64,000 nucleotides of DNA, taken from Paenibacillus antibioticophila (GTDB lineage: Bacteria; Bacillota; Bacilli; Paenibacillales; Paenibacillaceae). The DNA lies in contig NZ_HG005140.1 of assembly GCF_000455265.1 (NCBI RefSeq), positions 299,823-363,822 of the forward strand, given 5' to 3'. This document shows positions 51,230 through 60,619 of the stretch, in pieces (the stretch's first letter is position 1; the number at the start of each line of letters is the position of its first letter). The position numbers and the translations under genes were made by a program. The notes beneath the pieces were generated by a model. The model was not told the origin of the DNA. It made no database searches and saw only the letters and a list, made by a program, of their open reading frames with translations.

Positions 51230-53524
51230 TTAGTCCTCCCGCACAATAAAATTGGCGCTCAGTAATTCATTCACATGTTTGCCGACATGCACTTGGAACT
51301 CTCCAGGCTCGACCACCGGCTCGTAGTTCGCTCCGATGTATTGCAGTTGTTCCGGCCCTACGGTAAACTCAACCGTCTGGGTTTCGCCCGGCTGTAAAAA
51401 TACCTTACGGAAGCCTTTCAGCTCTTTGCCCGGCCGAGTAACTGTGCTCGCGACATCCGTCACGTACAGTTGAACCACTTCGGCCCCTGCGCGTTGCCCT
51501 GTGTTCTTCACTTCAACCCGCACCTGAACCTCTTCATTCTTATGGATGCTGTCTGAAGAGACACTTAGCTTGTCGTAAGTAAACTCCGTATAGCTGAGTC
51601 CGAAGCCGAAAGGATATCTTGGCTGCGAGTCCGCTTCCAGATAGCGTTTGCCGCGCGAGCGCTTGCCGTTGTAGTACACCGGAAGCTGTCCAACATGCTT
51701 CGGAATGGAAACGGTCAAGCGTCCGGACGGGTTCACATCACCGAACAAAATATCCGCCACGGCATGGCCGCCCTCTTGGCCCGGGTACCAGGCCTCCAGG
51801 ATCGCATCCGCATGCTCATCGATCCAAGGCTCGGCGATTGGCCGGCCATTGATATAGACGACAACCAACGGTTTGCCCAGCTTATGAATCTCCTGAATCA
51901 GTTCCAGCTGAACTCCCGACAGTGACAGCGACAAGCGGTCAATACCTTCGCCGCAGTCCATATCACTCTCGGAGTTGCCGGTTACTTTGGAAGCGCCTGT
52001 CTTGAGATCAATACTGCCCTCACCGAAATCCCGGGCACTGGAGCCGCCAACGACCATAACTACCGTATCTGCCTGCTCTGCTGTAGATAAAGCAAATTCA
52101 AAGCCTTCCCGGGAATCGCCCTTGATCCGGCAACCCGGCGCATACAGCACTTGCTCAGGCGTATCAGCCAGCTTGGTGCGGATGCCTCCAAGCACCGTCG
52201 TCACCTTGTCCCGTGGCTGTGGCGACGTGTAGTCTCCAAGCTGATTATAACCCACGTCGGCATTGGGGCCAATCACAGCGATCTTGCCGGCGCCCGGCGC
52301 CAGCGGCAATACCCCTTCATTTTTCAGCAGAACAATACCTTCCCCGGCCAGCTTGCGGGCCAGCTCCACATGCTCTGCACTGCCGATCACCTGCTCGGCC
52401 CGATCTGGGTCAGCATAAGGCGACTCAAACAGACCCAGGCGGAATTTCAGCGTCAGAACGCGGCGTACCGCGCGGTCCAGCACTTCCTCTTCCAATTGGC
52501 CTGCATGGACAGCCTTGACAAGATGCTTGCCGAACATTTCACCGGACATTTCCATATCGATTCCTGCCCGGATAGCCTGAACGGCCGCGTCACGGCCATC
52601 GGCCGCTACATCGTGCCCGGAAGCCAGCATATCAATGGCACCGCAATCGGTGATGACCATGCCGTCAAAGCCCCAATCGTTACGCAATACATCCTCAAGC
52701 AGTTCCTGGTTGGTCGTACAAGGTACGCCGTCAATTTCGTTATACGCCGGCATGATCGAAGCCGCTCCTGCCTCTACCGCCTTGCGGAATGGCAAAAGAT
52801 CCACCTCGAGCAGTTCCCGGCGCCCCATATGCACCGGACCGGCATTTCTGCCGCCCTCGGAGCTTCCGTAGCCGACAAAGTGCTTCAATGTCGCGGCTAC
52901 GCTATCCTCTCCGTCCAGCTTCTCGCCCTGAAGACCCTCTACGGATGCCACGGCCATTTCACTAATCAGATGCGCATCCTCGCCGAAGCATTCCTCGGTC
53001 CGTCCCCAGCGGGGATCGCGAACCACATCAAGCACCGGAGAGTAGGTTACCGCTCCGCCCTGGCTGCGTGTCTCGCGGCCAACAGCACGGCACATTTCAC
53101 GGTACAAATCTACGTTCCAGGTACTGCCCAGCGAGAGGGGAACCGGAAAGACGGTCGCACCAATGGCCATGTGACCATGCGAGCATTCTTCTCCGATCAG
53201 GATCGGAATGCCCAGCCGCGAATTCTCGATCGCGTAGCGTTGAATCGTGTTGACCGCTTCGGCTCCCTCACGCGGCGAGAGGCCGCTTTCCAGCGTGACC
53301 CCTGTCCAGGGATCGGCGCGCAGCACACCGTATAGCGAACCAACACCCGCTTGCTCAATTTGCTTTTTAAAAGCTTCGGTAAGACGAATTTCTCCGTTTA
53401 TATGTTCATAGGTCTGCCAACCGAACGGTTGAACCAGCTGGCCGGCCTTTTCTTCCAAAGTCATTAGTCCAAGCAAATGCTCTACTCGTTCCGGAATCGG
53501 TTTTGTCCTGTCCTTGTAGATCAA
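51230..53524 (-). CDS. GH3 beta-glycosidase
   Basis: This 764-residue cytoplasmic GH3 enzyme of the three-domain beta-glucosidase/xylosidase type has an N-terminal barrel with the nucleophile Asp in MVITDCGAIDML (about 276-287). An alpha/beta sandwich domain (about 385-610) carries the acid/base region, and an Fn3-like C-terminal domain (about 660-755) follows. The start is a TTG with AAAAGGAG eight bases upstream. Its substrate is unclear: beta-glucosides are common for this subtype, and its place in a mannan operon suggests it removes a beta-linked cap. It follows the permease genes directly. Confidence 0.88.
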   Translation of the reverse strand: MIYKDRTKPIPERVEHLLGLMTLEEKAGQLVQPFGWQTYEHINGEIRLTEAFKKQIEQAGVGSLYGVLRADPWTGVTLESGLSPREGAEAVNTIQRYAIENSRLGIPILIGEECSHGHMAIGATVFPVPLSLGSTWNVDLYREMCRAVGRETRSQGGAVTYSPVLDVVRDPRWGRTEECFGEDAHLISEMAVASVEGLQGEKLDGEDSVAATLKHFVGYGSSEGGRNAGPVHMGRRELLEVDLLPFRKAVEAGAASIMPAYNEIDGVPCTTNQELLEDVLRNDWGFDGMVITDCGAIDMLASGHDVAADGRDAAVQAIRAGIDMEMSGEMFGKHLVKAVHAGQLEEEVLDRAVRRVLTLKFRLGLFESPYADPDRAEQVIGSAEHVELARKLAGEGIVLLKNEGVLPLAPGAGKIAVIGPNADVGYNQLGDYTSPQPRDKVTTVLGGIRTKLADTPEQVLYAPGCRIKGDSREGFEFALSTAEQADTVVMVVGGSSARDFGEGSIDLKTGASKVTGNSESDMDCGEGIDRLSLSLSGVQLELIQEIHKLGKPLVVVYINGRPIAEPWIDEHADAILEAWYPGQEGGHAVADILFGDVNPSGRLTVSIPKHVGQLPVYYNGKRSRGKRYLEADSQPRYPFGFGLSYTEFTYDKLSVSSDSIHKNEEVQVRVEVKNTGQRAGAEVVQLYVTDVASTVTRPGKELKGFRKVFLQPGETQTVEFTVGPEQLQYIGANYEPVVEPGEFQVHVGKHVNELLSANFIVRED

Positions 53525-53539
53525 CGTCCTCGCTCCTTT

Positions 53540-54457
53540 TTATTCTTTAACTGCACCTACCGTCAGACCTTGCACGAAGTAGCGTTGGAAGAACGGGTAG
53601 GCGAAAATAATCGGCAGTGTTGCAAGCACGACCATCGCCATCCGCGAGGTATCCTGCGGAATAGATTGCAGCGCGGTCAAGCTGAGCGAGCTGTTTTGCG
53701 AGTTTTGCTGAATAAAGGCAATGCTTGATTCGATACGCATCAGCATCGACTGCAGCGGTACAAGGTTTGGCACATCGATGTACAGCAAGGCATTAAACCA
53801 GTCGTTCCAATATCCGAGGGTACTGAACAGACCGATCGTGGCTAACCCAGGGAGCGACAACGGAAGCACGATGCGCAAGAAGATATAGAAATCTCCCGCT
53901 CCATCAATCCGCGCCGATTCAATGACCGCCTCAGGGACGCTGGTACTGTAGAACGTCCGTAAAATCATAATATAGAATGCATTCATAGCCAGCGGCAAAA
54001 TCAGAGCCCACACCGTATTTTTAAGCCCCATAAGCTGGGAGACTACCATATAGGTTGGGATCATACCGCCGTTGAACAGCATGGTTACGATCGCAAACAC
54101 CGAGAAAAAGCGCCGGTACCGGAAGCTGTTCCGTGAAATGGCGTAAGCGTACAAGGAAATCATAATCAAACTGATAACTGTTCCGACCAAGGTGACAAAA
54201 ATGGTCACTCCATAGGAGCGAAGCAGCATATCGCCGCTCTGGAACACATACCGGTAAGCTTCCAAGCTCCATTGAGCCGGAAGGATACGGTAACCATCCG
54301 TTGCCAGCGTCTTCTCATCGGTTAACGAGATGATCACGACGAACAGGAACGGAAACACACACAGAAATGCAAATATACCTGCAATCAGGTTCAGCACAAC
54401 GTTCCAACCTGTACCTACCTGATGAAAGTCCTTATTTCTTCTAATTACTCCCGCCAT
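53540..54457 (-). CDS. Sugar ABC transporter permease, LplC type (module 3)
   Basis: This is a 305-residue six-helix permease with a first helix at about 20-42, an EAA-type loop at AVIESARIDGAGDFYIFLRI and the family end QGLTVGAVKE. It starts 24 bases after its partner's stop with an AAAGGAG ribosome binding site. It forms the module 3 importer with the LplB-type permease and the lipoprotein. No ATPase is encoded nearby. Confidence 0.9.
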   Translation of the reverse strand: MAGVIRRNKDFHQVGTGWNVVLNLIAGIFAFLCVFPFLFVVIISLTDEKTLATDGYRILPAQWSLEAYRYVFQSGDMLLRSYGVTIFVTLVGTVISLIMISLYAYAISRNSFRYRRFFSVFAIVTMLFNGGMIPTYMVVSQLMGLKNTVWALILPLAMNAFYIMILRTFYSTSVPEAVIESARIDGAGDFYIFLRIVLPLSLPGLATIGLFSTLGYWNDWFNALLYIDVPNLVPLQSMLMRIESSIAFIQQNSQNSSLSLTALQSIPQDTSRMAMVVLATLPIIFAYPFFQRYFVQGLTVGAVKE

Positions 54458-54481
54458 TGTCTGACACTCCTTTCAGCTGTT

Positions 54482-55411
54482 TTAGAATAGGGCACTGTCT
54501 TTATCGATTTTACGTACAACATAGTTGGAGACCATGACGAGGGCAAAGCCGACTACCGATTGATAAAGGCCGGCTGCCGTACTCATGCCGATTTCCCCGG
54601 ATGTCTTCAGACCACGGTATACATAAGTATCGATAACGTTTGTAACGGCATACAGCGGACCGGAATCTCTTGGTACTTGATAGAACAGACCGAAATCGGC
54701 GTAGAAGATCTTCCCTACCGCCAGCAAGGTCATAATGATAATAATCGGGGACAGCATTGGAATCGTAATATTTTTCACTTGCTGCCATTTGTTGGCGCCG
54801 TCAATCATTGCTGCTTCATAAAGCGATTTGTCGATACCCATAATGGATGCAAGGTACACGACGCTGTTGTAGCCAATGGATTTCCACAAGCTTACAAAAA
54901 TCAAAATATAGGGCCAGTATTTCGCTTCGGAATACCATTGAATCGGATCTCCGCCAAACCAGCTGATAATTTGGTTGAACATCCCGCGATCCATGCTCAG
55001 GAAGCTGAACGCAAAATAGCCGACAATAACCCATGACAGGAAATACGGCAGAAACATACCGGTTTGATAAACCTTCGCCAATCTTTTGTTCACAAGCTCG
55101 GATAACAGTACGGCCATGGCTACCGACAGCACCAATCCGATAAAGATAAATGCAATGTTATAGAGCAACGTGTTTCGTGTAATTAAAAGCGCGTCATTTG
55201 TACTGAACAAAAACTTGAAGTTGTCCCAGCCAACCCATTCACTCTTTGCAAGGCTAGCCCAGAACCCTTCTCTGCTGAAGCGGTACTGTTTGAAGGCAGC
55301 GATGGTCCCTACTAGAGGCATGTAAGAAAAGAAGAAAAACCAAAGCGCGCCGGGCAACACCATGAAGAGCATGACTTTGTTTTTGAGCAGATTTCTAAAA
55401 AATGCGGCCAC
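54482..55411 (-). CDS. Sugar ABC transporter permease, LplB type (module 3)
   Basis: This 309-residue permease has first helix VMLFMVLPGALWFFFFSYMP and EAA loop LYEAAMIDGANKWQQVKNI. It ends RKIDKDSALF. The start codon is GTG, with AGGAGGGG well placed upstream. It follows the binding-lipoprotein gene after a strong hairpin that probably lowers permease transcription. Confidence 0.9.
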   Translation of the reverse strand: MAAFFRNLLKNKVMLFMVLPGALWFFFFSYMPLVGTIAAFKQYRFSREGFWASLAKSEWVGWDNFKFLFSTNDALLITRNTLLYNIAFIFIGLVLSVAMAVLLSELVNKRLAKVYQTGMFLPYFLSWVIVGYFAFSFLSMDRGMFNQIISWFGGDPIQWYSEAKYWPYILIFVSLWKSIGYNSVVYLASIMGIDKSLYEAAMIDGANKWQQVKNITIPMLSPIIIIMTLLAVGKIFYADFGLFYQVPRDSGPLYAVTNVIDTYVYRGLKTSGEIGMSTAAGLYQSVVGFALVMVSNYVVRKIDKDSALF

Positions 55412-55433
55412 CTTATTCCCCTCCTGTCAAAAA

Positions 55434-55475
55434 ATAATGAAAAAGGATCGGGCGATGTTATCACCCGCCCGATCC
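55434..55475 (-). terminator. Intra-operon terminator/attenuator after the module 3 lipoprotein
   Basis: On the minus strand a perfect 10-bp stem (GGATCGGGCG / CGCCCGATCC) with an 11-base loop is followed by TTTTTC and an AT-rich stretch. It lies between the binding-protein stop and the permease start, so read-through must occur for the rest of the operon. Confidence 0.75.
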
Positions 55476-55492
55476 CGAAACTTCTTTAATTA

Positions 55493-56989
55493 TTACTTGT
55501 TGTTCGCAGCTCTCCAGGCATCGAGCTGGGTTTGGGCCTCAGCAATTACCTTGTCAAGACCTGCTTCTTTGAACTTTTCAATCGCTTTAGGCAAGAACTC
55601 ATCAGGTTCTACAGTACCTGTCATCAGGGAAGACCAGTATTGTTCCTTCACGTTCTGTATAGCCGCCATTTCCGAAGCAACTTTCGTGCTGTCAAAGTTG
55701 AAGCTCAGAATCGGCGAGTCAACGCCAGCAGCGTTAAAGGTTTTGAATTGCTCCCATTTATCATCAGGATCGTTAGCATTCAGGTAAAGGAGCATGTTGT
55801 TACCCAAGGAGTACGAAGGCATATCGTAGTTCTTCGACTCAGGCAGATTTTCATAGTGCGTCTCATCCGTCTTGTTGTAGTGAACGCCTTCGATACCGGA
55901 GTCAACCATGTTGCGCAATACCGGATCGGTGTTCAGCAAGTTCAGGAATTCCATCGCTTTTTCCGGATATTCGGAGTTAGCGGAGATTGCCATGATCGAA
56001 CCTTGTACCGATGTGTTCGTGATGATTGCATCACTCGCTGGTGTGGAAACAACTGGGTAGCCATAGCTTTGGGACCAGAGGTTATCCGCAGACGGTTGAG
56101 TTTGCGCACGGTCCATGAACCACATCGAAGAAGTCATCAGGTCACTGGTGGAGCCGGTAGTTGCAGCTTCAGGAGCAATGTAACCTGCTTTGTAGTACTT
56201 ACGCATCAAATTCAGAGCGTCTTTCATTTCTTGGGTTTCAAGGATGTTGACGATTTTATAATCTGTTGTATCCAGCTTTACAGCCATCGGCAGATTTTGA
56301 ACTACATAGTCGTAAGGGACATAAGGAACGTAGTTCTTATCCATAGCGAACGCTGTGATCGTTGGCTCATTTTCCTTGATGGTCTTCAACAGCGGCTCAA
56401 TGCTTTCCAAGGAGCGGACGTTCGAGATGTCCAGGTTGTATTTATCAAGGAATTGCTTGTTAAAGCGCCATACTTCTTGTTGTGGCAGCTCTTTGTTAGC
56501 AGGAATACCATAGTTATGTCCATCAACCTTGGATCCTTCGAGGAAGGCAGGGTCGATCGTGTTCTTCAGATCTTGTCCATATTGCTCTAACAGATCATCG
56601 AGAACCATGAAGGCTCCCTTTCTTGCATTTTGTACATAGTCAAAGCCGCCGGCGGAAGTGAAGATGATATCCATTGGCTCACCGGAAGCAACGTTTACTT
56701 GCATTTTTTGCTGGTAGTCGCCCCAGTCGACCATTTTCATAGTGATCGTTGCGTTAATTTTCTCTTTAGTATACTTGCTGACTTCCTCCATAACGCGATC
56801 CACATCTTTTTGCGGTGTCCCGATGGTGTACCAAATCAGGTTAACTGTCTTTTCCGAACTGCCGCCTGTCGACGTGCCCGTGTTACCTTCGGCAGCGTTG
56901 TTGTCCTTGCCGCCGCAAGCGCTCAATACGAGCACCAGAGCCATCAGAGTAGCGAGTACGAAAGAAAAGCTTCTTTTACTATTTCTCAT
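55493..56989 (-). CDS. Sugar-binding lipoprotein, LplA type (module 3)
   Basis: This is a 498-residue lipoprotein with lipobox LVLSAC (Cys about 25) and a Gly/Asn/Thr linker. The large family 1 binding domain contains PEKAMEFLNLLNTDPVLRNM and ends AQTQLDAWRAANNK. It should deliver manno-oligosaccharides or N-glycan fragments to the module 3 permeases. AAAGGGAGG precedes the ATG. The first structural gene of the operon, downstream of the module 3 response regulator, with a cre-like site in the 143-base gap. Confidence 0.88.
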   Translation of the reverse strand: MRNSKRSFSFVLATLMALVLVLSACGGKDNNAAEGNTGTSTGGSSEKTVNLIWYTIGTPQKDVDRVMEEVSKYTKEKINATITMKMVDWGDYQQKMQVNVASGEPMDIIFTSAGGFDYVQNARKGAFMVLDDLLEQYGQDLKNTIDPAFLEGSKVDGHNYGIPANKELPQQEVWRFNKQFLDKYNLDISNVRSLESIEPLLKTIKENEPTITAFAMDKNYVPYVPYDYVVQNLPMAVKLDTTDYKIVNILETQEMKDALNLMRKYYKAGYIAPEAATTGSTSDLMTSSMWFMDRAQTQPSADNLWSQSYGYPVVSTPASDAIITNTSVQGSIMAISANSEYPEKAMEFLNLLNTDPVLRNMVDSGIEGVHYNKTDETHYENLPESKNYDMPSYSLGNNMLLYLNANDPDDKWEQFKTFNAAGVDSPILSFNFDSTKVASEMAAIQNVKEQYWSSLMTGTVEPDEFLPKAIEKFKEAGLDKVIAEAQTQLDAWRAANNK

Positions 56990-57043
56990 GATGATCCTCC
57001 CTTTTAGATTGTTTCGTCTAACTTACAATTCAACCTTACCGAA

Positions 57044-57057
57044 TGAAAGCCATTACA
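57044..57057. promoter_or_regulatory. cre-like site before module 3 structural operon
   Basis: TGAAAGCCATTACA matches the CcpA consensus TGNAANCGNWWNCA except for one central base (CC instead of CG). Its position about 55 bases upstream of the lipoprotein start resembles that of the perfect cre site in module 1. Confidence 0.4.
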
Positions 57058-57132
57058 AAAAGAATACAAACTAAATAAATCGAGGTACAAATTAAAGAAA
57101 AAAAGCCTACAAGGTATGGAAGACCTATTTTG

Positions 57133-58659
57133 TTAGTGAAGCGCTTTAAAATCGGTCGGCGATATGCCCACGTATTTCCTGAATTGCTTGTAAAAATATC
57201 CAATTTCCCAATACCCCACATTTCGGGCGATCTCATGCACTTTATAGTTGGTCACCTTCAAAAGCTCCTTGGCTTTTTCAATACGATATTTGTTGATATA
57301 CTCCGCGAATGTCCCCCCTGTCTCCTTCAGAAAAAGCTGTCCCAAATAAACGGGATGAATATGATAATGCGCTCCAAGCGTTTTAAGTGAAAGCTCCTCC
57401 GCATAGTGACTATGGATATAATTCAACACCTGATGGACAACCGGGCTTTTCACGTCTCTCATCAGTGAGTTGACCGTGATATTCGCCACTTCCTCCAGAA
57501 TCTCTAGCAATCCGTCAAAGGACTGGCTGTTCTGGATTTGTCCGAGCGCTTGCCTGAAACTATCGGCCTCCTCGGTAAGCTTAATCTCTTGAAGCTCCAT
57601 CTTGAAGCGAATAATCAATTCCATCGCAGCGCTCTGCAGATCGTCCGGGCGCACACCCTCCCCTTGCTTAAGCTGCTCAAAATCATCACGAATATTCTTC
57701 TTTAGCTCCTCTATATCTCCGGATAAAATCAGCTTGCTGTATTCCGCCCATGGCATAGAATGGCTGGAGAAGGCTATTCCCCGATTTCGTTCCAATTGTC
57801 CGTATTCGATAAACAGCCGTTCTGGATAGACGATATAGTATTCCAGCGCTCGTTTGGCCTCTTTATAACTAATCGAGGCTGCTTCCGAGACGGGTTCGAC
57901 ACGGCCCACTCCAATATGAACCGGACGACTCATGACAGACAGTTCCATTGACAGGTCCTCTACCAAGCGAATAAAGGCTTTTCTCCCATCCTCTTGACCG
58001 GACAAGGAAGCAATGAGAACCAGATCTCCATCCACATCCCGGCAAAGGGTGGACTGTTCGTCCCGGGTCTCCAGAAACCCGGCTACCCGCTCAAACAAGA
58101 CGGACAGGCTTGCTTTTGTCCTCAGGACGCAGACAGCAAAATACGGAACTCGGAGCTTCAGGTCCAGCAACCCTGCACGCTCGGCGAATTCCGGCGCTGC
58201 GATCTGACCGTTCAGCCAACGGTACAGTGTATTATCCTTAAGAATCTGGACGTCATAATCATCGTACTGCTCCTTCGGTTGAATCCGGTCCAGCTTTTGC
58301 ACGGTATTGCGGAGGGTGGACTCAAGCTCCTCCACATTGATCGGCTTCAACAGATAGTTCTCAATGCCCAGGCGCATGCCTTCTTTGAGGTAGTCAAATT
58401 CGTTGAATCCGCTTAAGATGACAACCTTCATTTCTGTATGGAGCTTGCGCACCTCAGAAATCAGGCTCAATCCATCCATAACCGGCATCGAGATATCGGT
58501 GATCAGCAAATCGGCTGGCGTGGTCTTTAACGCCTCCAATGCCTGCTGTCCGTTCCCCGCGTGCCCTACAATTTCAAGGCCAAACAAGGGCCAGTCCACA
58601 ATATCGTACAGCCCTTCAACAATAAAAGGCTCGTCGTCTACAATGAATACTTTATACAT
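57133..58659 (-). CDS. AraC-type response regulator, YesN type (module 3)
   Basis: This is a 508-residue response regulator. The receiver domain (1-125) has VFIVDDEPFI and the phospho-acceptor Asp in LLITDISMPVMDG (about 54). A central region of about 270 residues resembles the YesN linker, and the AraC DNA-binding domain (about 405-505) ends in VGISPTDFKALH. The ATG at 58659 is fixed by the receiver start and overlaps the stop of the kinase gene by 8 bases. It is the expected activator of the module 3 genes that begin downstream at 56989. Confidence 0.9.
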   Translation of the reverse strand: MYKVFIVDDEPFIVEGLYDIVDWPLFGLEIVGHAGNGQQALEALKTTPADLLITDISMPVMDGLSLISEVRKLHTEMKVVILSGFNEFDYLKEGMRLGIENYLLKPINVEELESTLRNTVQKLDRIQPKEQYDDYDVQILKDNTLYRWLNGQIAAPEFAERAGLLDLKLRVPYFAVCVLRTKASLSVLFERVAGFLETRDEQSTLCRDVDGDLVLIASLSGQEDGRKAFIRLVEDLSMELSVMSRPVHIGVGRVEPVSEAASISYKEAKRALEYYIVYPERLFIEYGQLERNRGIAFSSHSMPWAEYSKLILSGDIEELKKNIRDDFEQLKQGEGVRPDDLQSAAMELIIRFKMELQEIKLTEEADSFRQALGQIQNSQSFDGLLEILEEVANITVNSLMRDVKSPVVHQVLNYIHSHYAEELSLKTLGAHYHIHPVYLGQLFLKETGGTFAEYINKYRIEKAKELLKVTNYKVHEIARNVGYWEIGYFYKQFRKYVGISPTDFKALH

Positions 58660-60487
58660 CCTGAGCCTCAGCCTCCATTTCTTCCCGAACCGGGTAGCGT
58701 ACGATAACGATAGTTCCACTCTCCGGCGAACTCTCAATTTCAATTCCGTACTCCGGTCCGTACAAGAAGCGCAAGCGGCTATGGACACTTCTCAGACCAA
58801 ACATGCGGCCGGTCTCTTCCTCCCGTTCCAGCTCCTCCCGGATCTCGGCCAATTGGTCAGGCTCAATGCCCTTTCCGTTATCTTGCACCACTACCGTCAA
58901 AATATCCCCGTCCTCCTGCACCTGAATCGTTAACCGATTGTCATAGCGATCCGTCCGGATTCCATGAACAATGTAATTCTCAACGATCGGCTGCAAGGAT
59001 AGCTTCACTACCGATTGCCCGTATAATTCCGGCGCAGCCTGAATCTCGTATTCAAAGCGGTCCTTGTAGCGAATCCGGAACAGCTCCAAATAGAGTCGGC
59101 AAGCCTCCAATTCATCCTTAAGGGTGTAGACTCTCTTTTGCTGCACCAGGCTTTTGAATAAGACAGATAGACTGTAGATCATCTCCGCAACATCCTTGGC
59201 CCCTTGAGAAACCGCACGCATTCGAATGACCTCCAATGTATTGTAAAGGAAATGCGGATTGATCCGGGCCTGCAAAGCGACAAGCTCTGTCTGCTGCTGC
59301 TTGATTTCCGCTTTGAATACCCGGTCGATATACTCATTGAGCTCTTCCAGCATATCGTTAAAGCTTTTGGAAATCTGGCCAAGCTCATCGTCTCTTGTAT
59401 CCGCAATCCGGGTTGTGAAGTCCCCGTCACGAACCTTTCGGGTAAAGCGAATGATGTTATACATTCTTTTTGCAAAATTGCTGATAAAAAGCGCGGGAAT
59501 CAAAATGGCAAACAAAATACAGACGGAGCTGATCAGAAGGATCGTATTCCGCAGTCCTTGATAGGTTTTGGCCAATTCCTTTTTCGGCACAGTACTTAAT
59601 ACCGTGAATCCGCCCTGGCTATGGGTTATCTTGGTCGCAATCAAGTCGTCCCCCAGTTCATCATTGTCATACACGGTGTTAAGCTCCTCGAAATAGGGAT
59701 ATTTCTTTCCTTGATAAAAGCCCGTGGAGTCAAACAGCACGCTTCCGTCCTGTGACAAAACAAGAATCGAGCCTTTGAGATCCTCTTTATATAGCGCCAG
59801 GCTGTTCCACACCTTATCCGTATCGTAATAGACCACCAATTGGCCTATATTTTTGAGCGTTAGGGTATTGTTCACCGGAAAACGTACCGAGTAGGTCGAG
59901 GTATTCGTCGTCTCAATAGCTCGGCTGACCCAAATATTAGATGGTCCTACCCCGGGGCCTTCCTGCTGATACATCACTTCCGGGATATAAGAGCGAGCTA
60001 GGTTGGTCGGGATGATCTTGAACTGCTGCATGTAGTTGTAAAACACATAAAGCTGATACTGATCCACACTGTATAGCATGAGACTGCGGATATCCGGATC
60101 ATCATCCACCTTGCCTCGGAAGAACGTAACCATATCAGACGAGGAAATACCGTTATCCGTGTAAAATCGCTCCAGGCGATAGTTCACATAGTCCTGGTAC
60201 GGATGCTCCAGGAAGTAAGACATATTCACAGCCAGCACATCATCACGATAGACCTCGCGCACCGTGGACTGAATAGAATCATACTTTCCGCTAAAATAGT
60301 TGCTGACCCTCTCGACCGCTCCTTTCTGGATGTCGAGTTGCCTTTGCACGGCAGATTCGGACATCACCTTGAACATCAGATAGGAAAAGGTAATGATCGT
60401 AACGATCGTGATCACCGAGAAGAACAGGATAATCCTCATAAACAAGTTGTTCTTGAAATAATTACGGTAAATGTATCGGATGTGCAT
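58652..60487 (-). CDS. Sensor histidine kinase, YesM type (module 3)
   Basis: This is a 611-residue membrane kinase. A helix at about 17-40 and a second at about 300-325 flank an extracellular sensor domain of about 255 residues. HAMP and the YesM-type kinase core follow, with His in NPHFLYNTLEVI (about 412), the N box VENYIVHG and the G box DNGKGI (about 537). The ATG at 60487 has AAGGAGG upstream and lies just downstream of an extended -10 promoter, which rules out a longer frame opening at 60544. It partners the response regulator encoded next. Confidence 0.9.
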   Translation of the reverse strand: MHIRYIYRNYFKNNLFMRIILFFSVITIVTIITFSYLMFKVMSESAVQRQLDIQKGAVERVSNYFSGKYDSIQSTVREVYRDDVLAVNMSYFLEHPYQDYVNYRLERFYTDNGISSSDMVTFFRGKVDDDPDIRSLMLYSVDQYQLYVFYNYMQQFKIIPTNLARSYIPEVMYQQEGPGVGPSNIWVSRAIETTNTSTYSVRFPVNNTLTLKNIGQLVVYYDTDKVWNSLALYKEDLKGSILVLSQDGSVLFDSTGFYQGKKYPYFEELNTVYDNDELGDDLIATKITHSQGGFTVLSTVPKKELAKTYQGLRNTILLISSVCILFAILIPALFISNFAKRMYNIIRFTRKVRDGDFTTRIADTRDDELGQISKSFNDMLEELNEYIDRVFKAEIKQQQTELVALQARINPHFLYNTLEVIRMRAVSQGAKDVAEMIYSLSVLFKSLVQQKRVYTLKDELEACRLYLELFRIRYKDRFEYEIQAAPELYGQSVVKLSLQPIVENYIVHGIRTDRYDNRLTIQVQEDGDILTVVVQDNGKGIEPDQLAEIREELEREEETGRMFGLRSVHSRLRFLYGPEYGIEIESSPESGTIVIVRYPVREEMEAEAQDV

Positions 60488-60515
60488 ATCTTTCCTCCTT
60501 GGAAGCCTTGTCTCA

Positions 60516-60524
60516 ATTATAGCA
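60516..60524 (-). promoter_or_regulatory. Extended -10 promoter of the module 3 two-component genes
   Basis: TGCTATAAT on the minus strand is a perfect extended -10 element. Transcription would start near 60509, about 22 bases before the kinase ATG at 60487. No clear -35 is present. Confidence 0.6.
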
Positions 60525-60619
60525 TTGCCTCTCAAAGAGTTCATGGCACTCCCTTTTGTTGCACGTCTATAAATATCGAACAGCCGGCCTGCCCCGTGAA
60601 GAGCAGCCGGCTGACGTTG

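Noticed and set aside
60573..60613. Terminator after the GyrI-like AraC gene
   Set aside because: The CAGCCGG/CCGGCTG stem is short with a long loop and has no T-run.
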